From Arthrobacter sp. Bi83 (lineage in GTDB: Bacteria > Actinomycetota > Actinomycetes > Actinomycetales > Micrococcaceae): 43,729 bases of DNA. Made by a program: the position numbers and the translations under genes. The notes under the pieces were generated by a model. The model made no database searches. It was not told where the DNA came from and saw only the letters and a list, made by a program, of their open reading frames with translations. Every line of letters begins with the position of its first letter. The first letter of the stretch is position 1. The DNA lies in the NCBI RefSeq assembly GCF_918698095.1, contig NZ_CAKKLY010000040.1:1-43729 (forward strand). The letters are read 5' to 3'. Of the stretch, positions 23,167 through 30,619 are shown piece by piece.

Positions 23167-24408
23167 TCAGACCACGTGGGGCTCGTGGGCCGCCAGGTAC
23201 CGGCGCCCGCCCAACACAACGGCGATGGCCACCACCATGGCTGCCGCTCCCGCAAAGAACGGCACCTGGGGACCGAAGTGTTCGCCCAGCTGTGCCGCGG
23301 CGAACGGGGCCAGCGCGCCGCCCATCCAGCGGACGAAGTTGTAGCCTGCCGAGGCAACCGGCCGCGGCGAGTCCGATACGCCCATCGCGAGTTCGGTGTA
23401 GATCGTGTTGTTGATTCCCAGCAGCGCACCCGAGACCACCACCAGCACCACAACCACCGGCACCGAGTGCCCGGCGGCGAGGCCCAGCCCGATCAGGTCA
23501 AGCATCAGCACGGCGAGCGTATCGGTGAGCACCCTGGTTGCGCCGAAGCGGTTCTGGAGCACCGGCGCCACGAAAACGGAGAATACCGCGACGGCGACGC
23601 CCCAGCCAAAGAACACTCCGCCGATGCCGTACGCGTCCATGCCCAGGATGAAGGGCGTGAAGGCGAGAACCGTGAAGAAGCCGTAGTTGTAGAACAGGCC
23701 GCTGGCCGCGGTCGTCCGCAGTCCCTTGTGGCCCAGGGCGAGCAGCGGGTCACGGAGCCGTACTTTGCGTTCGGGGAGAGGCGTCTTGGGCAGCAGGGCG
23801 ATGAGGGCAATGAAAGCGGCCGCCATGAGTACGGCGGTGCCGAAGAACGGTGCCCGCCACTGCCAGCCACCAAGGAACGCGCCGAGGAGCGGGCCCAGGG
23901 AGATGCCCAGCCCCAGGGCGGCCTCGTACAGGATGATCGCGGTGCCTGCACCGCCGCTGGCCACTCCCACGATGACGGCCAGCGCCGTGGCCACGAAGAG
24001 CGCGTTACCCAGACCCCAGCCGGCGCGGAACCCGATCAGCTCACCCACACTGCCCGACGTTCCGGACAGGGAGGAAAACACCACGATGACGGCCAGGCCG
24101 GCCAGCAGGGTCCGCTTGCCGCCGATCCGCGAGGAAACGAAGCCGGTGATCAGCATGGCGACGGCGGTGACCAGGAAGTAGCTGGTGAACAGCAGCGAGA
24201 CCTGGCTGGGGCTGGCATCCAGGTTCTTGGCGATGGCCGGCAGGATGGGGTCCACGAGGCCTATGCCCATGAACGCGAACACCGCCGCGAGGGCAGTGGC
24301 CCACACCGCCTTGGGCTGTTTGAGGATCGAGGCCTTTTCCGCCTCGAGCGTTTCCTGCACTGCGTTTTCCTGCACTGCCGGCAGAGTCTCTGCGCGCTGG
24401 CCGTCCAT
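23167..24408 (-). CDS. MFS efflux transporter (DHA1 type) in an operon with MarR
   Basis: A 413-residue, 12-helix transporter. Residues 1-30 are polar; helix 1 has F-M-G-I-G-L-V-D-P-I-L-P, the DHA1 drug-exporter start. Motif A is reduced to S-R-I-G-G-K-R-T, and A-L-G-L-G-I-S-L-G-P-L-L-G fits export motif C. An exporter of drugs or toxic compounds is likely. ATG 24408 is chosen because AGGAG lies 8 nt upstream; a GTG at 24417 would overlap that site. It follows the MarR gene by 27 nt, so the two form an operon under the paired operators at 24882-24911. Confidence 0.85.
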   Translation of the reverse strand: MDGQRAETLPAVQENAVQETLEAEKASILKQPKAVWATALAAVFAFMGIGLVDPILPAIAKNLDASPSQVSLLFTSYFLVTAVAMLITGFVSSRIGGKRTLLAGLAVIVVFSSLSGTSGSVGELIGFRAGWGLGNALFVATALAVIVGVASGGAGTAIILYEAALGLGISLGPLLGAFLGGWQWRAPFFGTAVLMAAAFIALIALLPKTPLPERKVRLRDPLLALGHKGLRTTAASGLFYNYGFFTVLAFTPFILGMDAYGIGGVFFGWGVAVAVFSVFVAPVLQNRFGATRVLTDTLAVLMLDLIGLGLAAGHSVPVVVVLVVVSGALLGINNTIYTELAMGVSDSPRPVASAGYNFVRWMGGALAPFAAAQLGEHFGPQVPFFAGAAAMVVAIAVVLGGRRYLAAHEPHVV

Positions 24409-24435
24409 GGATGGCACTCCTAAGTGTTGGCTGTT

Positions 24436-24879
24436 TCAGTTCTGAAGTGAGCTGTTGATTTTGTCGATAACGGGCAGCGCGGCGGCGAGGGCCTTCCGGT
24501 CGTCCTCCGTGAGCGCCGCCAGGATCCCGGCCATGACGGCGTTGCGGCGCTCATTGGCGGAGTCGACGGCGGCACGGCCTTCCGTGGTCAGCACCACCCG
24601 GACGGCACGTGAGTCGTCCGGGTCCGCTTCGCGGCGGGCGAGGCCGGCACGTTCGAGCTTGATGACCTGTTCGGTGGCGCTGGGAACTTTCACGCCGAGG
24701 TTGCGGGCGATCTCCCCCACGCGGACGCCGTCGTCGAGCAGCATTTTGAGCGTGCTGAGCTGGGCGGCGCTGAGATCGCCGTCGGCGTCGAGGCGGCGCA
24801 CGAGGTACACGCTGTGGCGCAGCGCCTCACGGAAGTCCTGGGCGAGGGTCTGCAGCTCGGTTTGTTCGCGTGTGCTCAT
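24436..24879 (-). CDS. MarR family repressor of the adjacent efflux gene
   Basis: A 147-residue winged-helix regulator. The wHTH region (about 35-100) includes L-S-A-A-Q-L-S-T-L-K-M-L, V-G-E-I-A-R-N-L-G-V-K-V-P-S-A-T-E-Q-V-I-K-L-E-R-A-G-L and the wing D-P-D-D-S-R-A-V-R-V-V-L-T. First gene of the MarR-MFS operon. Two inverted repeats directly before its start codon point to autorepression released by a small ligand. The ligand is unknown. Confidence 0.9.
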   Translation of the reverse strand: MSTREQTELQTLAQDFREALRHSVYLVRRLDADGDLSAAQLSTLKMLLDDGVRVGEIARNLGVKVPSATEQVIKLERAGLARREADPDDSRAVRVVLTTEGRAAVDSANERRNAVMAGILAALTEDDRKALAAALPVIDKINSSLQN

Positions 24880-24881
24880 AG

Positions 24882-24911
24882 TTAGGTAGCCTAATAGTTA
24901 GGCGCCCTAAC
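24882..24911. promoter_or_regulatory. Two tandem MarR-type operators
   Basis: TTAGG-TAG-CCTAA (24882-24894) and GTTAGG-CGC-CCTAAC (24897-24911) are perfect dyads with 3-nt spacers, 16 bp apart centre to centre. The first ends 3 bp before the MarR start codon. Side-by-side binding of two dimers is likely. Confidence 0.75.
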
Positions 24912-25131
24912 AGTCAAGTGCAGTTAGCCCGAACGAACACTTGGGGCCCCTGGAAGTCGCCGTCTGCCCCCTCGCGAAGACAGGGCGTACAGCCCCCGCC
25001 GCTCCGGCGGGCCGGGGATGGGGCAGCTGAGACGGGTGATACGTCGTCCTGCGCGACCAGGATGTAGGTTGGAGACGCTGATTTTGTAACCGCCACCACC
25101 CTCGCGGCGGACTTTCCAAAGGATTTTGCAC

Positions 25132-26592
25132 ATGTCTGAGCAGACAACCACTGGGCAGAGAACTGCCTCCAGCCGGGACAGCGAGCCCCACCTTTCACGC
25201 TCGCTGAGCAACCGGCACATCCAGCTGCTGGCCATCGGCGGCGCCATCGGCACCGGGCTGTTCATGGGCTCCGGCAAGACCATCTCGGTGGCAGGGCCGT
25301 CCGTGATCTTCGTATACATGATCATCGGCTTCATGCTGTTCTTCGTGATGCGGGCCATGGGCCAGCTGCTGCTGTCCAACCTCAACTACAAGTCGTTCAG
25401 CGACTTCGCCGGGGACCTCCTGGGCCCCTGGGCAGGCTTCTTCACCGGCTGGACCTACTGGTTCTGCTGGGTGGTGACCGGCGTGGCCGACGTGATCGCG
25501 ATTGCCGGCTACGCCAACGAGTTGTGGCCAGGCATCCAGCTGTGGAACCCCGGCTTGGCCACCATCGTGATCCTGCTGCTGCTGAACCTGCCCACGGTTA
25601 AGACCTTCGGCGAGACCGAGTTCTGGTTCGCGCTGATCAAGATCGTGGCCATCGTGGCGCTGATCGCCGTGGGCCTGGTGATGATCTTCACCGGTTTCCA
25701 GTCCGACGCCGGCACGGCCACTTTCACGAACCTTTGGAACCACGGCGGTTTCTTCCCGCGCGAGTTCATGGGCTTCGTGGCTGGCTTCCAGATCGCGGTC
25801 TTCGCATTCGTGGGCATCGAGCTGGTGGGAACAGCCGCGGCCGAAACCAAGAACCCGGAACACAACCTGCCCCGCGCCATCAACGCTATCCCGCTGCGCG
25901 TCATGCTGTTCTATGTCGGCGCACTCGTCATCCTGATGTCCGTCACGCCGTGGACCGAGTTCCAGGCGGGCCACAGCCCGTTCATCGGCATGTTCTCGCT
26001 GGCCGGGCTGGGGATCGCGGCAACCGTAGTGAACCTCGTGGTGCTGACATCCGCCATGTCCTCGGCCAACTCCGGGATCTACTCCACCTCGCGCATGGTC
26101 TACGGGCTTGCCAACGACGGCGACGCCCCCAAGGTCTTCGGCCGTCTCTCCAGCCGCAAGGTCCCGCAGAACGCCCTGTTCCTCTCCTGCGTGCTGCTGC
26201 TCGCCGGCGTGGCACTGCTGTATGCAGGCAAGGACGTGGGAGTGGCGTTTGACATGGTGACCACCGTGTCCGCCGTCTGCTTCATGTTCGTCTGGTCCAT
26301 CATCCTTGCCAGCTACCTCGTGTTCCGGAAACGCCGCCCCGAACTCCACCGGGCCTCAACCTTCAAGATGCCCGGCGGCATTCCCGTGGTGTGGGTGGTC
26401 TTCGCGTTCTTCGCGTTCCTGGTCTGGGCACTGACGACGCAGCCGGACACGCTCACGGCGCTGCTGGTCACGCCGATCTGGTTCGCCGTCCTTGGCGCGG
26501 CCTACGCTGTGGTCCGCCGCTCGCCGCTGCACCAGGCACGCGTGGCGGAATGGAAGGCAATGGCGGCCGCCGAGACGGCGTCAGCCAGCTAG
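25132..26592 (+). CDS. cycA: D-serine/D-alanine/glycine permease, CycA type (APC family)
   Basis: A 486-residue, 12-helix amino acid permease. L-S-N-R-H-I-Q-L-L-A-I-G-G-A-I-G-T-G-L-F-M-G-S-G covers the unwound helix 1 of the APC fold, and V-M-R-A-M-G-Q-L-L-L-S-N and S-F-S-D-F-A are close to E. coli CycA. It imports D-Ala, D-Ser and Gly with protons; a related small neutral amino acid is possible. AAAGGA at 25118-25123 serves ATG 25132; a TTG at 25126 is less likely. The 200-bp leader shows G/C-rich runs but no riboswitch I can name. Confidence 0.85.
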   Translation: MSEQTTTGQRTASSRDSEPHLSRSLSNRHIQLLAIGGAIGTGLFMGSGKTISVAGPSVIFVYMIIGFMLFFVMRAMGQLLLSNLNYKSFSDFAGDLLGPWAGFFTGWTYWFCWVVTGVADVIAIAGYANELWPGIQLWNPGLATIVILLLLNLPTVKTFGETEFWFALIKIVAIVALIAVGLVMIFTGFQSDAGTATFTNLWNHGGFFPREFMGFVAGFQIAVFAFVGIELVGTAAAETKNPEHNLPRAINAIPLRVMLFYVGALVILMSVTPWTEFQAGHSPFIGMFSLAGLGIAATVVNLVVLTSAMSSANSGIYSTSRMVYGLANDGDAPKVFGRLSSRKVPQNALFLSCVLLLAGVALLYAGKDVGVAFDMVTTVSAVCFMFVWSIILASYLVFRKRRPELHRASTFKMPGGIPVVWVVFAFFAFLVWALTTQPDTLTALLVTPIWFAVLGAAYAVVRRSPLHQARVAEWKAMAAAETASAS

Positions 26593-26604
26593 CTCGAATT
26601 TCCG

Positions 26605-26646
26605 AAGGCAGGGACCGGGATCTTCGCCCCGGTCCCTGCCTTTTTT
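26605..26646 (+). terminator. Rho-independent terminator after cycA
   Basis: AGGCAGGGACCGGG (26606-26619) pairs with 26628-26641 and is followed by six Ts. It is a strong terminator 14 bp past the stop. Confidence 0.9.
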
Positions 26647-26668
26647 GTCGTCGTTCCAGGGCTCGAGG

Positions 26669-27604
26669 TTACTGGTGCCCGTACCACTCGAGTACACGCA
26701 GCGCCCTGAGCGTGTTCCACCGGCTCGGCCGTCCGTCGCCGACCTCCAGGGCGAAATGCACCCGCCCGGGATGGGTGTTCTCCAGCAGCCAGGTCCCGTC
26801 GGACCGCCGCTTCGAGCGCAGCACCCCGACCGCCTCGGCCATGCGTTCATCCGGCGGTCCCCCGACAGCCCGGAAGTACTCAAGTCCGCGGAGCACGTCG
26901 TAGAACCAGCGTGTGGGGTACGAGAACTGCAGCCAGTCCCGGTCGATCAGCTCCCCTGTGCTCTTGCGCCGGAGAAGGGCGCGCTCCAGCAGATACTCCT
27001 CGCCACGCCGCCGGGCCGCGACCGACGCCGGCGTCCCCCCGGTGGCCCGTTCATGTTCCAGAAGCCCTTCGAGTACGTTGATCGTCGTCGCGAATGACGA
27101 CCGCGTGGAGCCTCGTTCCGCCTCGCAGTTCCAGCCGCCGTCGGTAAGCTGCTCACCGAGCAGGCGCGCAACCACACCGTCGACGTTCTCCCCGAAGTAG
27201 GCGCCGAGGGCGACGGCCTTGCCGTTGATGCACGGCTCCACCTCGCCTTCGAAGAACGGCTGGCCACCCTCTTCCCAGCGGCTGTTCTCCCGGACGAGCT
27301 CGACGGCGCGGCGGGACGCATCGCTGCGGGGATCCAGGCCGAGGTCGCGCAGGAGCAGCACCCTATAGGTCGTGGCGGTCCAGGGCTGGCCATTCTCGGA
27401 GCCATCGTAGGATGACGGGAAGAACGTGCCCCCGTCCCATTGGCCGTCCTCGCCTTGCAGCTCGAGCATGCGGGCACCCCAGCCTTCTGAAGAAATGCGG
27501 GCCCGCTCGGCGAGTACATCCTCCTCCGGCGCGTCGGTGAGGTCACGCAAGACCTGCCAGCGGACCGAGGGGTCAGAGTCGAGCAGCCAGTCGAGGACCT
27601 CCAT
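26669..27604 (-). CDS. Prenyltransferase/squalene-cyclase-like alpha/alpha-toroid protein
   Basis: A 311-residue soluble protein with repeated Gln-Trp-like units: L-Q-G-E-D-G-Q-W-D-G-G, L-T-D-G-G-W-N-C-E, and R-R-S-D-G-T-W-L-L-E. These are the turns of the (alpha/alpha)6 barrel of terpenoid cyclases and protein prenyltransferases. The acidic D-x-D-D motif of true squalene cyclases is not visible and the protein is half their length, so it is probably a non-canonical member of unknown activity. ATG 27604 lies 4 nt after the TetR stop, with GAGGGG immediately before it, so translation is likely coupled. Confidence 0.7.
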   Translation of the reverse strand: MEVLDWLLDSDPSVRWQVLRDLTDAPEEDVLAERARISSEGWGARMLELQGEDGQWDGGTFFPSSYDGSENGQPWTATTYRVLLLRDLGLDPRSDASRRAVELVRENSRWEEGGQPFFEGEVEPCINGKAVALGAYFGENVDGVVARLLGEQLTDGGWNCEAERGSTRSSFATTINVLEGLLEHERATGGTPASVAARRRGEEYLLERALLRRKSTGELIDRDWLQFSYPTRWFYDVLRGLEYFRAVGGPPDERMAEAVGVLRSKRRSDGTWLLENTHPGRVHFALEVGDGRPSRWNTLRALRVLEWYGHQ

Positions 27605-27608
27605 CCCC

Positions 27609-28358
27609 TCAACCTATGGCGTCGGACCATCCCTGGTCCAGCTTCGCCCTCTTCGAGGTCCAGTCCTGGTGATGAAGTCGCTCAAAGCCGTCAAGGAGCA
27701 GATCGAGGGCGAACTCAAACTCAAACTGGTCGTCACAGCCCTGCCCAACCACTTGGCCGTCATCGTGTGTGGCCGCCATGGCGACCTGCAATATGCTCGG
27801 ATAGCGTGCAGCCATCTCCCGGTACATTGCGGCCTGCACCTCCGGGTGCATCTCGGCCTGGCCACCCGCCGCCTGGCCTGCCGGATCGTCGAACAGCTCC
27901 TGGGTAAAGCCCCACATGCGGCTGCCGAGGGCATGCATGACGTGGTGGGTGAGATCGACAGAGAAACCGCCGGCCAGGAACATCGCGATAAACGAGTCCA
28001 TGTACCCAAGCACGGCCGGCGTCCTGTTGGTACGGGATTCCAGCACCGGGCGGCCCCAGGGATGCCTGAGGAGCGCCCGCCTCGCCGAGAGCACCCTCAG
28101 CTTGACCGCAGTTTTCCAGCCTGCATCGCCGACTGGAGGATCGATCTCGCCGACCAGCGTGCCCACCATCCCGTCGAGAAGTTCCTCTTTATTCGCCACG
28201 TGCTTGTACAGCGCCATGGGCACCACGCCGAGCTCCTGCGCCAGCCTGCGCATGCTGACCAGCTCGATGCCCACCTCATCGGCAAGCCGGACGGCGGCCT
28301 CCAGCACGCGGTCCCGACTCAGGGGGACCCGGCGCGCAGTCTCCATCTGCTGAGTCAT
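27609..28358 (-). CDS. TetR/AcrR family regulator with C-terminal TetR_C domain
   Basis: A 249-residue regulator. The HTH (about 12-60) has L-S-R-D-R-V-L-E-A-A-V-R-L-A-D-E-V-G, S-M-R-R-L-A-Q-E-L-G-V-V-P-M-A-L-Y-K-H-V-A-N-K, the form linked to the TetR_C ligand domain seen here (about 80-230). ATG 28358 has GGGAAGG 7 nt upstream; a longer frame to 28433 would run across the operators. It is first in an operon with the toroid gene and divergent from a DUF2306 gene, with two identical operators between them, so it probably represses both directions. Confidence 0.88.
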   Translation of the reverse strand: MTQQMETARRVPLSRDRVLEAAVRLADEVGIELVSMRRLAQELGVVPMALYKHVANKEELLDGMVGTLVGEIDPPVGDAGWKTAVKLRVLSARRALLRHPWGRPVLESRTNRTPAVLGYMDSFIAMFLAGGFSVDLTHHVMHALGSRMWGFTQELFDDPAGQAAGGQAEMHPEVQAAMYREMAARYPSILQVAMAATHDDGQVVGQGCDDQFEFEFALDLLLDGFERLHHQDWTSKRAKLDQGWSDAIG

Positions 28359-28393
28359 GTGCGCACCTTCCCTTTGCCGTTTTCCATTGACAA

Positions 28394-28440
28394 GTGTACA
28401 CCGTACACCTATGGTCAGGCATGAGGTGTACACCGTACAC
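28394..28440. promoter_or_regulatory. Two identical TetR operators in the divergent spacer
   Basis: GTGTACACCGTACAC occurs at 28394-28408 and again at 28426-28440. Each is a perfect dyad (GTGTAC-ACC-GTACAC). They are 32 bp apart, three helical turns, and lie between the TetR and DUF2306 genes. Confidence 0.85.
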
Positions 28441-28460
28441 CGGGAAGCGGAGGATTCGAC

Positions 28461-29138
28461 ATGCCAACTGAAATCATCGGTGCCCCGACGCTCGTCAGGC
28501 TCCCCCGGGCCCAGTGGCCCGTGCCTGCCGGGCTGATCCTCCTCAGCCTGATCCCGGTGATTTTCGGGGCCCTGCGCCTGACCGAGTTGACGGCCGGGGC
28601 TACCATCACGCCGCAGAACGCGCGGTTTTTCGCGTCACCAGTCCCGGTGGTGACGCACATTGCGAGCGTCACCGTGTACTCCCTGCTCGGAGCGTTCCAG
28701 TTCGTTCCCTCACTGCGACGCCGGCATGGCTGGCACCGCATCGCCGGCCGCATCCTGATACCAGCCGGCCTGCTCGCCGCCCTCTCCGGCCTGTGGATGT
28801 CTGTCTTCTACGCCCTCCCGGACGGCCACACCGACGTCCCGCTCCGGCTGTTCTTCGGGACGGCAATGCTGGTGAGCATCGTCCTGGGCCTCGTCGCGAT
28901 CTGGCGCCGTGACTTCGTACGGCACAGCGCCTGGATGACGCGCGCCTATGCGATCGCCGTCGGCGCGGGAACCCAAGCCCTGGTCAGCATCCCCTGGCTA
29001 CTGCTGGTGGGCCCAACCGACGTTCCGACCCGCGCGGTGCTCCTGGGGGCGGGCTGGGTGATCAACGTCGCGGCGGCGGAGTACGTCATCCGTCGGCGCT
29101 CTCAGCTGTCCGCGCGGGCGTCCCGGCAGGCTGCTTAG
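28461..29138 (+). CDS. DUF2306 family membrane protein
   Basis: A 225-residue protein with about six membrane helices. P-V-V-T-H-I-A-S-V-T-V-Y-S-L-L-G-A-F-Q-F-V and the following G-W-H-R-I-A-G-R motif with conserved His residues are DUF2306 marks; H-S-A-W-M-T-R-A-Y-A is the second block. Paired His residues in helices hint at a heme or metal role, which is inference. GGAGG lies before ATG 28461. Its promoter shares the two TetR operators. The gene overlaps the end of the convergent HxlR gene by 4 bp. Confidence 0.8.
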   Translation: MPTEIIGAPTLVRLPRAQWPVPAGLILLSLIPVIFGALRLTELTAGATITPQNARFFASPVPVVTHIASVTVYSLLGAFQFVPSLRRRHGWHRIAGRILIPAGLLAALSGLWMSVFYALPDGHTDVPLRLFFGTAMLVSIVLGLVAIWRRDFVRHSAWMTRAYAIAVGAGTQALVSIPWLLLVGPTDVPTRAVLLGAGWVINVAAAEYVIRRRSQLSARASRQAA

Positions 29139-29554
29139 CTTCGAACGGCTTTAGAGGCCGGCCCAGAATCCGCGGAACCCGGCCGAGGGTTGACGATCCC
29201 GTCCGCGTGCTCGGCAATCCAGGCGACCAGGGGCAGCATCAGCGAGGCAAGGTCATGGCCGCTGGCGCTGAGGCTGTAGTCGACCCGGGGAGGAATGATC
29301 GGCTGGGCGTCGCGGCGCACGAACCCGTCGCCTTCGAGGGTCTTCAGGGTTTGTGCCAGCATCTTCTCGCTGATGCCTTCGGCGCGCCGGCGCAGGTCAC
29401 TCCAGCGCTGCGGCCCCTCGGACAGGGCGACCAGAATCAGGACGCCCCACTTGCTCGTGACATGGTCGAGAACAGTCCTGCTGGGACAGCCCGCGGGGAA
29501 AATACCGTCAGCAAAGGGAAATACAGGCTCGCTGACCTGGGCACTAACCTTCAT
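29135..29554 (-). CDS. HxlR family redox-type regulator (QorR-like)
   Basis: A 139-residue winged-helix (DUF24/HxlR) regulator. The core runs V-T-S-K-W-G-V-L-I-L-V-A-L, R-W-S-D-L-R-R-R-A-E-G-I-S-E-K-M-L-A-Q-T-L-K-T-L-E, and R-V-D-Y-S-L-S-A-S-G. Cys23 in A-G-C-P-S-R is the N-terminal cysteine that senses quinones or disulfide stress in YodB and QorR. It is divergent from a qorB-like gene, as QorR is from its quinone reductase in Corynebacterium. AGGTACCT (29557-29564) 3 bp before its start may be part of its operator. Confidence 0.88.
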   Translation of the reverse strand: MKVSAQVSEPVFPFADGIFPAGCPSRTVLDHVTSKWGVLILVALSEGPQRWSDLRRRAEGISEKMLAQTLKTLEGDGFVRRDAQPIIPPRVDYSLSASGHDLASLMLPLVAWIAEHADGIVNPRPGSADSGPASKAVRS

Positions 29555-29556
29555 GC

Positions 29557-29581
29557 AGGTACCTTACCTTAAAGTGCGTAC
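29557..29581. promoter_or_regulatory. Possible HxlR operator region
   Basis: AGGTACCT (29557-29564) is palindromic and AGTGCGTACT starting at 29573 is nearly so, giving two GTAC elements about 20 bp apart between the divergent genes. It is a weak match only. Confidence 0.35.
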
Positions 29582-29658
29582 TCTCTTCTGGGAAGCATCC
29601 AACCGGGCGGACGGTTTGCATCAGTGACACTCACTCCACTGGTGAAAGGCAATAAACC

Positions 29659-30531
29659 ATGACCATCGTCGTTACCGGCGCCACCGGCCAGCTCGGCCGC
29701 CTCGTCGTCGAAGCACTTCTCAACCGCAACGTTCCCGCGGAACAGATCGTGGCCGCCGGCCGGAATCTTGCCAAGATCGCCGACTTCGCCGAGCAAGGCG
29801 TCCAGGTCCTCCCCATCGATTACAACGACGCCGATTCCCTGCATCAGGCGTTCAAGGACGCCGAGAAGGTGCTGCTGGTCTCCGGCAGCGAGGTCGGCCA
29901 GCGTATTGAGCAGCACCGGAAGGCCATCGACGCCGCCCGTGAGGCGGGCGTCGGACTGATCGCCTACACCAGCATCGCCAACGCTGACAGGACCGGCATG
30001 CAACTGGCCGCCGAACATCAGGCCACGGAACAGGCCCTCCGTGATTCGGGCCTGCCCTTCACTTTGCTCCGCAACAGCTGGTACCTGGAGAACTATACCG
30101 ACCAGCTTGCCGTGCAGCTCCAGTACGGCTCCGTGCTCGGCAGCGCCGGGGATGGCAAGGTCAGCGCCGCCACCCGGGCCGACTACGCCCAGGCCGCTGC
30201 AGAGGTGCTGCTCAGGGACGACCAGGCCGGCAAGGTCTACGAGCTCGGGGGTGACGAGCCGTTTACCCTCAGCGATCTCGCCGGAGAGGTCAGCGCCGCC
30301 ACGGGCACGCCGGTGAAGTACCAGGACCTGCCGGCGGAACAGTACGCGCAGGTGCTCGTCGATGCCGGGCTGCCTGAGGCCTACGCCGCCATCCTTGCGG
30401 ACAGCGACCTCGGCATCGCCCGGGGCGATCTGCTCGTGACCAGCGGTGATCTGAGCTCGCTGATCGGCCGGCCCGCGACTCCCATGCGCGAGGCCGTGCA
30501 GGCAGCGGCCGGCACCGTGTCCGCCGGCTAG
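29659..30531 (+). CDS. qorB: NAD(P)H:quinone oxidoreductase type 2, QorB-like
   Basis: A 290-residue atypical short-chain dehydrogenase. G-A-T-G-Q-L-G-R-L at 7-15 binds NADPH. L-L-V-S-G-S-E-V-G-Q-R, I-A-Y-T-S-I, T-L-L-R-N-S-W-Y-L-E-N-Y and G-D-G-K-V-S-A-A-T-R-A-D-Y-A closely follow E. coli QorB along the whole length. QorB reduces quinones by two electrons to avoid redox cycling. The divergent QorR-like regulator with its sensor cysteine should induce it under quinone or disulfide stress. AAAGG lies upstream of ATG 29659. Confidence 0.92.
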   Translation: MTIVVTGATGQLGRLVVEALLNRNVPAEQIVAAGRNLAKIADFAEQGVQVLPIDYNDADSLHQAFKDAEKVLLVSGSEVGQRIEQHRKAIDAAREAGVGLIAYTSIANADRTGMQLAAEHQATEQALRDSGLPFTLLRNSWYLENYTDQLAVQLQYGSVLGSAGDGKVSAATRADYAQAAAEVLLRDDQAGKVYELGGDEPFTLSDLAGEVSAATGTPVKYQDLPAEQYAQVLVDAGLPEAYAAILADSDLGIARGDLLVTSGDLSSLIGRPATPMREAVQAAAGTVSAG

Positions 30532-30532
30532 C

Positions 30533-30568
30533 GCACGACGCAAACGCACGGCGCAAACGCACGACGCC
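30533..30568. repeat. 13-bp tandem repeat just after qorB
   Basis: GCACGACGCAAAC (30533-30545), GCACGGCGCAAAC (30546-30558) and a partial third GCACGACGCC (30559-30568) run head to tail and lead into the terminator hairpin. Confidence 0.75.
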
Positions 30569-30595
30569 GGAACTCACCTGAGCTCCGGCGTCGTG
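30560..30595. terminator. Hairpin between convergent qorB and mtlD
   Basis: 17-base arms at 30560-30576 and 30579-30595 pair with one mismatch. There is no long T-run on either side, but its place between two gene ends suggests termination for both. Confidence 0.65.
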
Positions 30596-30619
30596 CCTTG
30601 TGCCGGTGGCTGGGTACGC

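Noticed and set aside
23068..24423. 451-codon plus-strand open frame
   Set aside because: Antisense of the DHA1 transporter, which has proper helices and a ribosome binding site.
25020..25080. CTGAGA-containing stretch that recalls a TPP riboswitch
   Set aside because: The other conserved TPP blocks and the pairing are missing, and the gene downstream is an amino acid permease.
25195..26349. 384-codon minus-strand open frame
   Set aside because: Antisense of cycA, His/Gln/Glu-rich with no recognisable fold.
30533..30568. Repeat cluster as a CRISPR
   Set aside because: The units are 13 bp, directly joined with no spacers, and no cas genes are present.
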